Source of the DNA: JAGIBJ01 sp032119595
GTDB taxonomy: Bacteria > Actinomycetota > Thermoleophilia > Solirubrobacterales > Solirubrobacteraceae
Direction: 5' to 3'
DNA length: 63,518 nucleotides
NCBI GenBank assembly: GCA_032119595.1
Contig: JAUMBQ010000012.1
Coordinates: 1 to 63,518 of the forward strand
Position 1 is the first letter of the stretch; each line of letters begins with the position of its first letter. Below the pieces are notes generated by a model that made no database searches, was not told the origin of the DNA, and was given only the letters and a program-made list of their open reading frames with translations. The position numbers and the translations under genes were made by a program. Positions 15,725 to 24,837 of the stretch are shown here, piece by piece.

Positions 15725-16198
15725 CTATCCATCGGCGTCTAGCCGTTCGACGCGCCGTTCGACCAGCCGTTCGACGCGCCGTTTGCCGGCGGTGCGCCGG
15801 TAGGAGGCGTCGAGGAGGTCGTCGACTTCCTCCCAGGCTTCTGCGGCGGCCGACAGGCTCGGCAGCTGGAACCCGATCCAACCGGACGAGCCCAGATAGG
15901 CGGGGATGAAGACGCGGTCGTCCTCGATGAGCATCGGCCGCTCGGCCTCGTCGGGGAGCACCATGACGCACTGGGAATGCTGGACCCACTCGCCGTCGAT
16001 CCGCTGCGAGCCGCCGAAATACGCGAACACCTTGGTGGTATAGAACGCCGGTCGCCCATGCGACACCTTCATCGCGGCATCGGGGAAGGCCAGGGCGAGT
16101 TCGCGGATCCGCGCGAGCAGCGGATCGTCGTCGTCGAACATCTGCGGATGCGGAGACACGGCGTGATTCTTGCGTCCGGCCGTGTGTTCGTCCAGCAT
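15725..16198 (-). CDS. MmcQ/YjbR-type DUF419 protein
   Basis: 157 residues from ATG 16198, which has AGGCAGGAC upstream; a GTG at 16159 is an alternative start. The sequence fits the MmcQ/YjbR (DUF419) family: LALAFPDAAMKVSHGRPAFY, KVFAYFGG, then VLPDEAERPMLIED, and DRVFIPAYLGSSGWIGF. Members have a CyaY-like fold and are thought to bind DNA or small ligands; the cellular role is unclear. The C-terminus ends in a short tandem duplication (VERLVERRVERL) encoded by a 24-bp DNA repeat at 15741-15784. Confidence 0.85.
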   Translation of the reverse strand: MLDEHTAGRKNHAVSPHPQMFDDDDPLLARIRELALAFPDAAMKVSHGRPAFYTTKVFAYFGGSQRIDGEWVQHSQCVMVLPDEAERPMLIEDDRVFIPAYLGSSGWIGFQLPSLSAAAEAWEEVDDLLDASYRRTAGKRRVERLVERRVERLDADG

Positions 16199-16349
16199 CG
16201 TCCTGCCTCAAGCCGAGCGGTTCGGCGGCGGCGAGCTTGCGCTCGTCGGCCTGAGGTCCCGCGAGCGGGTCCGATGAGTTTCCGGCGGGTCGTCCGTCTA
16301 CCTCCTGAAAGCCCCGATTGGCGGGGTGATCGAGCAGAGTGAGTTCTTC

Positions 16350-16784
16350 ATGTCCGAGCGTCAGATCTTCATCAGCCTGCCCGTTGGCAGCGTGGCCAAG
16401 TCGCGTGCGTTCTTCACGGCGCTCGGCTTCGTGTTCAACGATCAGTTCGCCGACGAGCAGACGGCCTGCATGATCGTGAACGACGGCGCGTACTTCATGC
16501 TCGCGGAGCCGGAGAAGTTCGCGGGCCTCGCTCCACGCGACGTGCTCGCCGGCGATGCCGGTAGCGCGCACCTGCTCGCGTTCTCATGCGAGAGCCGCGA
16601 GGCGGTCGACGGCGTCATCGACGCCGTGGTCGCCGGCGGTGGCCAGCCCGTCGGCGAGGATGAGGATCTCGGCTTCATGTACGGCCGCGGGTTCTACGAC
16701 CTCGACGGCCACGGTTGGTCGGCCATGTGGATGGACCCGGCCATGGCCTCGGGCGAGGTGGCACCCGAGCAAGCAGAAGCCTAG
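16350..16784 (+). CDS. VOC-family (glyoxalase/bleomycin resistance-like) protein
   Basis: 144 residues from ATG 16350 (GTG 16326 in frame is an alternative). Paired beta-alpha-beta-beta-beta units of the vicinal oxygen chelate fold are visible: MSERQIFISLPVGSVAKSRA at the start, FFTALGFVFNDQFADEQ, MIVNDGAYFMLAEP, then GGQPVGEDEDLGFMYGRGFY and DLDGHGWSAMWMD. Similar proteins include PhnB-like and 3-demethylubiquinone methyltransferase-type VOC proteins of unclear substrate. It is probably cytosolic. It lies convergent to the large secreted dehydrogenase gene at 16819. Confidence 0.85.
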   Translation: MSERQIFISLPVGSVAKSRAFFTALGFVFNDQFADEQTACMIVNDGAYFMLAEPEKFAGLAPRDVLAGDAGSAHLLAFSCESREAVDGVIDAVVAGGGQPVGEDEDLGFMYGRGFYDLDGHGWSAMWMDPAMASGEVAPEQAEA

Positions 16785-16818
16785 GCGCGGGTTGCTCCAC
16801 CGCGCGGCGACAACACCC

Positions 16819-19800
16819 TCAGCGCGAGCGGAGTGCGACGACGCGTTCGGTGAGCACCGTCGTGGAGTTCTTCACGCGCATGCGCAGGGCGTAGCGCTGC
16901 TTCGGCAGCTTCGCGCCGAGTGCGAGCGAGGCGGTGACGCCGGTCGCCGACCAGGTGCTGTCGGCCTGCTTCCAGCCGGGTGCCTTGGTGCACGCCCTGC
17001 GCGCAAGCTTGCGCTTGCGGGAGGCCGAGGCGTCGAGCGACGGTCCGACGAATCGCCGCTTTGAGAACGACCACCACTGGCAGTCCGGCGAACGCAGCGC
17101 GAGCTTCACCACGAGGCGGCTCTGATCGACGGCTCGCTTCAGCGCGAGCGCGCTTTCGATCGTCGTCCCGCGCTTCCCCGATGCGGACGTCGCGCTGATC
17201 GGCGCGACCTTCAGCTCAAGGGCCGTCGGCGGCAACAGCGCCCGGAAGAACGGCGTCGGGTTGGGGCTCGGCGTCGGCGTCATGCCTGGGCCGGGGCTCG
17301 GCGTCGGGGTCACGCCGGGGGGCAGCGTCGCGCTGGGGCTCGGCGAGGGCGTGACGGTGGGCGTGGGCGTGGGCGTCGGCGTCGGATTCGACGTGACCTC
17401 GTACTGGGCGATCGGGGCGTCGCCGCCGTTGTCGGGGACGCGGTAGTCCCGCGACCGGGTGGTCGGTCCGTCGCTCCAGCCGGTGAACGCGTAATCGATC
17501 CCCGCGACGGACATGGTCGCCGCAGCGGCCATCGTGGTGACATTCCCAGCGGCAGCCTGCACGGTGCCGGGCGCTGCGTCGACGACGGAGAAGCCGTCGT
17601 CCCGGGCCAACGAGACGGTCGCGCCAGCCGGATCGGAGCGCAGCGACACGGAGACGGGCTTCGGATAGAGGCGGATCGTCTGGGCGGCCGAGTTCACGTC
17701 GGACGCGGGAGCGTAGATCCGCACGCGGGTGTAGGACCCGAGTCCGTGGCCGGTCTCGGGCTCGATCGTGACCTGCATCTTCTGCTCGCCGTTCACCGTC
17801 TCAAACGGGGTCTGGGTGATCTTGAGCAGGTGTTCGTGACTGGAGCCGTGCACCGTGGTGGCCTGCCAGCGCAGGTCGGCGTCGGGGATACCGCTCGCGC
17901 TGGCGTCGCCGGCGGCGCGGGCGGCGCTCACGACGATCTTGTTGCCCAGCACAATCTGGGCGCTATCGGCCGGGGAGGTGATCCGCACGTCCGGCGGGGT
18001 GCCGGCGCCGAAGTAACACGCGTCAGCGGAGCGGGTCGACTGGTCGGCCGACGTCACGAACACGCGCGCGAACAACCCGACCGTCGCGAGGTCGGCGCTC
18101 GCGATCGTCGTGAACCGCGACGCGCGGCCACTGTCGGCGATGCCGTCGCCGTCGATGTCCCACGCGTAGGTGGCACCGGAGCCGGCGTCGTCGGCGTAGA
18201 GCGTTACGTCGCCGGAGGTGGGATTGGTGGTGCGGGTGCAGATGCCGTCAGCGGCGTCGAGCTTCGCTCCGGTTGCGGGCGCGCTGCGCAGGCGGTAGAT
18301 CGCCCCGCCCCGCGAGTTGCTCTGGAAGCGCATGTACCAAAGGGTGCCGTCGGGTCCCTGGCGCATGGTGAGGCGACCCCACGCGAGGTCACCGGTGGCG
18401 GTCGGCGGCGGCCCGGACGCGATCTGGTCGAGGTACGGCGACAGTGGCTTGTCCGGCAGCGGCTCGGTGCGCTGGTTGATCAGCGCGCCATCGTCGGCCG
18501 GCAGGCGCAAGCCGGCGTCGGCGTCGGCGTTGGTCGGGTCCTGCAGGTCGGGCGAGATCCGGTAGATCCAGCCGCGCACGTAGTCGCCGAAGAGCAGTGA
18601 TCCGTGCCACGCGGACGGCAGTGCGACCTTGGGATCCGAACCCGCGACGGGCGCGAGCTGCGGGCCGGCGATGATCGCCGCGCCGTTGCCCGGCACGTTC
18701 GTGCCCTGGTCGTGCGTGTACTCGATCGATGGCATCGTCACGTCGGCGCTCGGCTGCACGTTGCTGCCTTCGCCGATCCCGTCGGAGCTGAGACGCGCGC
18801 AGCTCGGGCGATTGCCAAGCGGCGCCATCGCCGGTCCGCCCCACCCCGTGAACACCGCTGAGCCCGAGGCCGCCTGCGCGTAGGGGTAGTTGAAGTACGT
18901 GCCCTCCCAGCACGGCCAGCCGAGATTGTCGCCCGGGTGCGTGACCGTGAGCGTCTCGTAGGAGTAGTTACCGACGTTGCCGATCGCCAGGGTCGGCTGG
19001 CCCCGGCTGAGGCGGTCGGAGGGCAGCAGGGTGAACCGGAACGCGTTGCGCAGTCCCAGCGCCCAGATCTTCGTGCAGACTTGGGAGAGGTCGGTCTCTG
19101 CGGGGCAGAATGGATGGTCCGCGAGGCCCTTGCCGTCGCGGTCGATGTGCAGCACCTTGCCGGCGTAGCTCTCGAGGTTGTACGTGCGCAGGCCGGCGCC
19201 CTGGGCGGACTGCCACGGCGTCGAGTCGCCGACCGTCATGAACAGCGACCCGTCCGGGGCCGACGCGATCTGCCCCAGGCCGTGCGTGTCGCCGTCCGAC
19301 GGAATGCAGTCGTACGCGCCGTCGGCCCGTGTGCTCACGTTGCCGTCGGGGTAGATGTTGGCCTCGCTGAACTTCGGCTGTGGTGTGCCGGTGACGACAT
19401 TCCCATTCGAGTCGCGCATCAGGCTCACGTCGACGCCGTTCGGGGCGTCCTCGGTATCGCCGTACGTCGCGGCCATGCCCTTGGTGAACGGCTTGCACGT
19501 CGAGTTCTCATCGGCCGGCGCGTCGGCGCCGAGGATCGTCTTGAGATCGGCGGCCGTCGCCGGCCCCGTCGCCGGAACGCTGATCCGCACGACGACTGCG
19601 GTGCGACGGATCCCGTTCGGGTTGCCGTTCGGGGCGTCGCCCACGTACGGCGTCGTGCCCCGCGTATACAGCGCGTACAGGTAGCGGTGCGCGGGGTTGG
19701 CGAAGTCGGCGTCGAGCGTGAATCCGACGAGCCCGCGGTCGAACTGCTGCGTGACCTGGAACTGGTAGATGAGCTGCGGGTTCTTGAGGACGTAAGTCGG

Positions 19801-20046
19801 GTTGGCCGTCGTTGAGCCCACTGCCCGCTCGTACCGGTAGATCCCGCCGTCGCTGCGCGCCACGTACACGTCGCCGCCCGGGGCAACCTGGAAATCGGTG
19901 GACCAGTTCAGTCCCGGGATGACGGGCTCATCGACGATGCCTTCCCCCTGCGCCGAAGCACCGGTCGGGGCAACCAGAACGACGAGGGCGACGAGAAAGA
20001 GCGCCGCGGCGCGAAGCGCACCGCGGACCGGGGACAAACGAGACAT
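16819..20046 (-). CDS. Secreted glucose/sorbosone dehydrogenase-like multidomain protein
   Basis: 1075 residues. The signal peptide is 1-33 (…PTGASAQGE). Residues about 40-570 match the PQQ-dependent sugar dehydrogenase propeller: LNWSTDFQVAPGGDVYVAR, DTHGLGQIASAPDGSLFMTV with a His where the catalytic base lies in the family, YAGKVLHIDRDGKG, and IWALGLRNAFRFTL. Next is a PKD-like domain (TYAWDIDGDGIADSGR) and two Ig-like beta domains (DVRITSPADSAQIVLGNKI; VSVSLRSDPAGATV). A Pro/Thr/Ser linker (about 905-955) precedes a basic beta domain with Cys residues. It is probably a periplasmic or extracellular sugar-oxidising or adhesive protein. PQQ use is inferred, not shown. Confidence 0.88.
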   Translation of the reverse strand: MSRLSPVRGALRAAALFLVALVVLVAPTGASAQGEGIVDEPVIPGLNWSTDFQVAPGGDVYVARSDGGIYRYERAVGSTTANPTYVLKNPQLIYQFQVTQQFDRGLVGFTLDADFANPAHRYLYALYTRGTTPYVGDAPNGNPNGIRRTAVVVRISVPATGPATAADLKTILGADAPADENSTCKPFTKGMAATYGDTEDAPNGVDVSLMRDSNGNVVTGTPQPKFSEANIYPDGNVSTRADGAYDCIPSDGDTHGLGQIASAPDGSLFMTVGDSTPWQSAQGAGLRTYNLESYAGKVLHIDRDGKGLADHPFCPAETDLSQVCTKIWALGLRNAFRFTLLPSDRLSRGQPTLAIGNVGNYSYETLTVTHPGDNLGWPCWEGTYFNYPYAQAASGSAVFTGWGGPAMAPLGNRPSCARLSSDGIGEGSNVQPSADVTMPSIEYTHDQGTNVPGNGAAIIAGPQLAPVAGSDPKVALPSAWHGSLLFGDYVRGWIYRISPDLQDPTNADADAGLRLPADDGALINQRTEPLPDKPLSPYLDQIASGPPPTATGDLAWGRLTMRQGPDGTLWYMRFQSNSRGGAIYRLRSAPATGAKLDAADGICTRTTNPTSGDVTLYADDAGSGATYAWDIDGDGIADSGRASRFTTIASADLATVGLFARVFVTSADQSTRSADACYFGAGTPPDVRITSPADSAQIVLGNKIVVSAARAAGDASASGIPDADLRWQATTVHGSSHEHLLKITQTPFETVNGEQKMQVTIEPETGHGLGSYTRVRIYAPASDVNSAAQTIRLYPKPVSVSLRSDPAGATVSLARDDGFSVVDAAPGTVQAAAGNVTTMAAAATMSVAGIDYAFTGWSDGPTTRSRDYRVPDNGGDAPIAQYEVTSNPTPTPTPTPTVTPSPSPSATLPPGVTPTPSPGPGMTPTPSPNPTPFFRALLPPTALELKVAPISATSASGKRGTTIESALALKRAVDQSRLVVKLALRSPDCQWWSFSKRRFVGPSLDASASRKRKLARRACTKAPGWKQADSTWSATGVTASLALGAKLPKQRYALRMRVKNSTTVLTERVVALRSR

Positions 20047-20219
20047 CGGCGCCGGACCCTAGCAACGCACCGGATTGCACCCCGGTGAAATATCGCAAGG
20101 TGACCGGTCAGCAGACGTCACTGCCGCACACATCACGCAACAACGTGCTGTTCGAGCGCGCGGACGGCCTGCGGAACGTGGGTTGCCGTTCGTTCCGTGC
20201 CGTGGGACGATCGCGTGAC

Positions 20220-23066
20220 ATGCCGCGCCCTCAATTCCCTGGCCTCTGGGCGCGGCGCCGTCCGCTCACCTCGCTCGTCTCTGCGGCATCTGCCTCTGCG
20301 ACGCTCCTGCTTGCGACCGCCGCGCCGGCCCGCGCTGACATTCACACCTGGGTGGGCGGCGGCTCGAACGGCAGCTGGTCCGACGCCTCCAAGTGGGCCG
20401 GCGGGATCCCCGGCTTCGATAGCGCCGAGCAGCGCCCGATCATCGTGCGCTTCGACACCAACACCGTGTCGACGATGAACATCTCCGGGTTGGTCATCGA
20501 CGCGATCCAGTTCCAAGGATCCGGGAACGTCATCAACGGAACGGGCAGCCAGACGCTGGGCCTCTTGGGGACGCAGCTGTCGACGAACCTCAGCTCGGGC
20601 GCCGGCGCCAACCGGATCGACTCCTCCCTCCCGATCTCGCTCGGTGGCCAACTGGTCACCGTCAACTCCGCGGCCGGCTTCCTCACGCTTGAGGGTCCGA
20701 TTACGGGCGGCGCGAACACCACCCTGAAGTTTTCCGCCGGACAGAACGCGGGCACGGCGTTGGCCGGTTCGATCGCCACAGGCAGGACGCTCGTGGCCTC
20801 CGGCCAGCTGGGACTCGACAATGCAGGCGCGGCCGCGGCGGTGCAGAGCGGCATCGTGCAGGTCGGTGACGGCGACGACGAAGCGGCCACCTTGAAGGCC
20901 TTCCGCGGGAACGAGCTGTCTTCGAACGCGGACGTCTTCGTGAACGGCGACGGCACCTACGATCTCGGCCTCCACACGCAGAGCGTGGTCAAGACGCTGA
21001 CCGTTGACCGAGGCGCCGTCAAGGTGGACGACTCCTTGGGCATGACCGGCGGCTTCTCGGCTTCGGGCGGGACGGTAAGTGGGGCCGGAACCCTCGGACT
21101 TCTTGGCGACGCGACGCTGACCTCGGCGGCCTCCGGCACCCCGGTAACGATCTCGACGCGAATGGAACTTGCTGGCGAGCGGACCTTCACGGTGAACAAT
21201 GGCCCCGCGGCGACGGACGCGACCCTGACTGGCGTGATTTCCGACGTCCCCGGAGAGACCGGCGCGCTGGTCAAAGCCGGGGCGGGCACCCTACGGTTGA
21301 ACCCACCGTCGTCCAACACCTACGGGGGCCGGACGTTGATCCGTGAGGGGACGCTGGAGCTGCAAGCGCAATCAGGCCGCGCCATTCCGCAGACGACCTC
21401 GCTGCTGGAGATCGGCGACAACGTCGGGCCTGCGTCGAGCGCGTCGGTCGTCGAACTCAGCAACAACGACCTCAACCAAACCACGCCTGTCCGCGTTGGC
21501 ATCGACGGCCGCCTAGTGCTGGGTGGTTTCAACGACACGATCGCGAGCCTCCGGAACTTGGGGGTCGTCGATCTTCTCGCGGCGAGCACCCTGAGCGTGG
21601 TGGGCGACGCCTCGGTAAGCAGTCGGGTCACCGGCACGGGGGTGCTCAGGCTCGGCATCGGTGGACCGTCGAGTTTGACCCTGCCATCGACGCCGGTCGG
21701 GCCCCCGCGGATCGAATCGCAGGTTCAACTCTTCAGTGCGACGGAGATCTTCGTGACGGATGGGATCACCGCCGAGCTCGCGGGAGGTTTCGGCCCTGCG
21801 CCGAACAACGCGAGCCCGGCGGTGACGAAGGTCGGCTTCGGCACGCTCACACTGGCCAGGCAGCCCGCGAACGGCCCACTTGGGCTCACGACGGTCAGCC
21901 ATGGCACGGTGATCATGAACGGACTCGTGTCGTCCCCCTTCGCCGTCGCGGCGGGCGCCACGCTGGCCGGGAATGGCGTCGTGGGCGCACTCTCCGTGGG
22001 CGGCCCCGGCGGCGGCGTGGCCGTCGGCGGGACGGTCGCGCCGAGCGCCCCTGGCCTCACCGCGTCCGACGTGACGTTTGCGGCTGGCGGACGCCTGCAA
22101 AGTGTGATCCCCGCGAGCGGTGCAGTCCCATCGCTGACCGTGAGCGCCGGCGCCACAATCGACCCGGCCGCCATTCTCGACCTGCAGCTCGCGCCGGGCG
22201 TGGCACGAGCCACCGCGCCAAGCCAGTTCAGCCTCATCACCAAGACGGCGCCTGGCCCGATCTCGGGCCGGTTCATGGGCGTCGCCGAGGGCGCCCAGCT
22301 CACGCCGGGTCCGGGCCTCGGGTACACCTTCGGCTACAGCGCCGGCGACGGCAACGACCTCGTCGGGCAGCTCCGCAACGCCGCCCCGGTGTCGGCGATC
22401 ACCGGCTTCCCGTCCGGGCGCGCCGCGGTTCAGGCAGGTACGCCCTTGGTCTTGGCGGCGTCCGCGACCGACGCCGACGGCGACCCGCTCACCTTCACGT
22501 GGGAGTTCGGCGACGGCGCCACGGCGACGGGGGCAACTGTCACCCATGTCTACGGGGCAGGCGCCGCGGGCGCCCGCACGGCGACGGTGACCGTCTCCGA
22601 CGGTCGCCTCTCGCGTACGGCGACCATCCCCGTCGATGTCACGAGCCCGCCAACGCCGACGCCCGCACCACCAAGCGGCGGAGATCCGCCCGGCCCGGGC
22701 CTGACGCCGCTGGCCGACACCCTCGCGCCGGGGCTGACGTTCACGCTCGCCAAGGGTCAGAAGCTGTCGAAGAAGGGCACGATCAACGCGACCCTTCAGT
22801 GCACTGAGGCGTGCACGGCCACCGTCGCCACTTCGGTCAAGCCGCCAGGGAAGAAGGCTAAGACGCGCTTCGGCATGGCGACCGTCGAGCTGCAGGCCGG
22901 CGCGCCAACGACCGTGGCGGTGGCGGTACCAAAGCGCGCGCTGCCTGCCGTGCAAAGCGGGCTGCGGCGCAAGCAGAAGATCACGCTCACGGTCACCGCC
23001 ACGGCGCGCGACCGCGCCGGCAACGCCGGTAAGCCCATCCAGGTCAAGGCGGCCCTGCGGCGCTGA
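20220..23066 (+). CDS. Secreted protein with autotransporter-type beta repeats and a PKD domain
   Basis: 948 residues from ATG 20220; signal peptide 1-39 (…PARADIHTW). Residues about 40-720 are low-complexity beta strands with autotransporter-associated repeats: LVKAGAGTLRLNPPSSNTYG with GGRTLIREGTLEL, and VTKVGFGTLTLA with TTVSHGTVIMNG. A PKD domain follows at about 725-805 (DADGDPLTFTWEFGDG), then a Pro-rich linker and a C-terminal beta domain with a Cys pair (LQCTEACTA). There is no outer-membrane barrel, as expected in a Gram-positive-type cell, so the passenger-style beta-helix is used alone. Its promoter is in the 173 bp shared with the divergent dehydrogenase gene. Likely an adhesin or matrix protein. 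Confidence 0.88.
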   Translation: MPRPQFPGLWARRRPLTSLVSAASASATLLLATAAPARADIHTWVGGGSNGSWSDASKWAGGIPGFDSAEQRPIIVRFDTNTVSTMNISGLVIDAIQFQGSGNVINGTGSQTLGLLGTQLSTNLSSGAGANRIDSSLPISLGGQLVTVNSAAGFLTLEGPITGGANTTLKFSAGQNAGTALAGSIATGRTLVASGQLGLDNAGAAAAVQSGIVQVGDGDDEAATLKAFRGNELSSNADVFVNGDGTYDLGLHTQSVVKTLTVDRGAVKVDDSLGMTGGFSASGGTVSGAGTLGLLGDATLTSAASGTPVTISTRMELAGERTFTVNNGPAATDATLTGVISDVPGETGALVKAGAGTLRLNPPSSNTYGGRTLIREGTLELQAQSGRAIPQTTSLLEIGDNVGPASSASVVELSNNDLNQTTPVRVGIDGRLVLGGFNDTIASLRNLGVVDLLAASTLSVVGDASVSSRVTGTGVLRLGIGGPSSLTLPSTPVGPPRIESQVQLFSATEIFVTDGITAELAGGFGPAPNNASPAVTKVGFGTLTLARQPANGPLGLTTVSHGTVIMNGLVSSPFAVAAGATLAGNGVVGALSVGGPGGGVAVGGTVAPSAPGLTASDVTFAAGGRLQSVIPASGAVPSLTVSAGATIDPAAILDLQLAPGVARATAPSQFSLITKTAPGPISGRFMGVAEGAQLTPGPGLGYTFGYSAGDGNDLVGQLRNAAPVSAITGFPSGRAAVQAGTPLVLAASATDADGDPLTFTWEFGDGATATGATVTHVYGAGAAGARTATVTVSDGRLSRTATIPVDVTSPPTPTPAPPSGGDPPGPGLTPLADTLAPGLTFTLAKGQKLSKKGTINATLQCTEACTATVATSVKPPGKKAKTRFGMATVELQAGAPTTVAVAVPKRALPAVQSGLRRKQKITLTVTATARDRAGNAGKPIQVKAALRR

Positions 23067-23186
23067 CCGCTTGATCGCACCGTTCGTGGGGTTCCGCCGG
23101 CCTTCACTCTGCCGTCGCGGCCGAAGTGAGGTCTGCTCCGTCGAAGTCGTATCGACACTCCGCGCGCACGCGAATAGGGTCCCTGC

Positions 23187-24611
23187 ATGCAACGACTGTG
23201 GCCCCGGGGTCTCGCCTTGTTCACCGGCTTCGCGGCCTCGCTCGGTTGTACCGCGACGGCGGGCGCCGTCGTGGGCGGCACGGCCGCGACCGCGCCGGGC
23301 TCGACCGTTGCGCTGCAGATGGAGAAAGGCAAGACCGTCTCGTCCTGCACGGGAACCCTGGTCCGGCCCTCGACGGTGCTGACGGCGGCGCACTGCATAA
23401 CCGGCGCCACGCGAGTCCGGGTGTTCACGGGCGTGCTGGACAAGTCGCTGGCGGTCCCTGCCGGGAGCGACTTCATCGCGACGCGGGCGCAGGACAGCCG
23501 GGACTTCGACAAAGAGAGCTCGTCGACCAGCATCAAGCCCAGCGACATCGCGTACCTCGACCTCGGCCGCGCCTCGACGGCGACCCCGGCGGGCGTCGCC
23601 TTCGCCACCCCGAAGGCCGGGACCGACCAGCTCCTTCGTGGCTTTGGGCGGACCTCAGAGAACGCCGACGGCTCGAAGGACCCCGCCGGCGCGAACAACC
23701 TGCTGCATGAGGCGAGTGTCCGCATCGTTGAATGCTCGAAGAGCGCCTTCAGCGACGTCTTCTGCTCGAGCTTCACGAAGTCGAAGCCGACGGCCGGACC
23801 CTGCAGAGGCGATTCCGGCGGCCCGGTGCTGCAGTCCTCGACGAACAACCTCGTCGGCATCTCGTCCGGCTCCGTCAAGGGATGCAAGGGCGCAGCGTTC
23901 TTCGCCGACCTCTCCAAGCACCGCGAGTTCGTGGCGGAGGCCCTGAGCGAACGGCTGACCGGCCGGGTCTTCTCGCTCACGAAGGCCAATGAACTGCTCG
24001 CCGCCGGTTCCCGCCCCGACGACGCCCGGATCGCCGCGAAGATCCCGAAGGCGCTCATCAAGGCGCGCTACCAAGACGGAACGCTCGCCAGCTCCACGCC
24101 GACGGTCGATGGCCGGTTCTCGCTCACGCTCGACAGCGGCGGCCCATTCGACATCGAGTTGATCGCTCAGGGCTACACGACCATGCTGGCCAACGACGTC
24201 GTGGTGGACGGTCCGGTGGCGTTTGACGGCGGCATGGTCGCCGGCTCGTCGATCACGCCGCCCGTCAAGTCGCCGCCGCAGACCGCCAGCGTTGTGTTCG
24301 CAGAACGTCGACCCGGCGACAAGCTCGCCCTCGATGTTTCGGTGAATCCGACGCCGAACACCAGCCACGCGGTCTCCGTGAGGGTGACCGCGATCGGCGT
24401 TGGCGGCATCCCGGACCACTACGGCGGCGGCACGAAGTACACGGTGGACGGGCCGAAAGCGACCGTCGTGTCGCTCGCGCTCAAGGGCGACGTTGCGAAG
24501 AAGCGGTTCGCCGTAGGCAAGCGGATTCGCGTTGCGATCTCGATCGACGGCACGGTCGCTCGGAATCAGACGCTTGAGGTCACGAAGCCCCGCAAGAGCA
24601 CGAGCGGCTGA
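23187..24611 (+). CDS. Secreted S1-family (trypsin-fold) serine protease
   Basis: 474 residues from ATG 23187. Signal peptide 1-27, then VVGGTAA where zymogen cleavage would free the new N-terminus. The catalytic triad is complete: His in TAAHC (near 70), Asp in SDIAYLDL (near 120), Ser in CRGDSGGP (near 210). The residue six before the Ser (position 189 in chymotrypsin numbering) is Gly rather than Asp, so trypsin-like Lys/Arg specificity is unlikely. The C-terminal 200 residues are two beta domains of unknown role. It probably degrades proteins outside the cell. Confidence 0.92.
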   Translation: MQRLWPRGLALFTGFAASLGCTATAGAVVGGTAATAPGSTVALQMEKGKTVSSCTGTLVRPSTVLTAAHCITGATRVRVFTGVLDKSLAVPAGSDFIATRAQDSRDFDKESSSTSIKPSDIAYLDLGRASTATPAGVAFATPKAGTDQLLRGFGRTSENADGSKDPAGANNLLHEASVRIVECSKSAFSDVFCSSFTKSKPTAGPCRGDSGGPVLQSSTNNLVGISSGSVKGCKGAAFFADLSKHREFVAEALSERLTGRVFSLTKANELLAAGSRPDDARIAAKIPKALIKARYQDGTLASSTPTVDGRFSLTLDSGGPFDIELIAQGYTTMLANDVVVDGPVAFDGGMVAGSSITPPVKSPPQTASVVFAERRPGDKLALDVSVNPTPNTSHAVSVRVTAIGVGGIPDHYGGGTKYTVDGPKATVVSLALKGDVAKKRFAVGKRIRVAISIDGTVARNQTLEVTKPRKSTSG

Positions 24612-24837
24612 ACCGAAGCAGCGAGATCCCAAACGGAGAAGCCCGGGTCGGCCCTAACGTCGTTCCAGGCTCGGACGTGCTGGTGGACTCAGTCGCACTC
24701 CGGGGCGAATTCTTGACGAAGTTGGCGCACTGGTGGGCACATTTGGTCGCTTTGGCCACCGTTGGTTTTGGCGCGATCGAGCGTGCCAGGGTGGTGGCGC
24801 GCTCCGGCACCTGCCGGTCGCTGCTCTCCGAGGTAAT

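Noticed and set aside
14556..16571. 671-codon open frame on the minus strand
   Set aside because: Runs through the membrane-protein gene and the VOC gene antisense; no domain pattern.
17746..18600. 284-codon open frame on the plus strand
   Set aside because: Antisense to the dehydrogenase-like gene; Arg/Gly/Val-rich noise.
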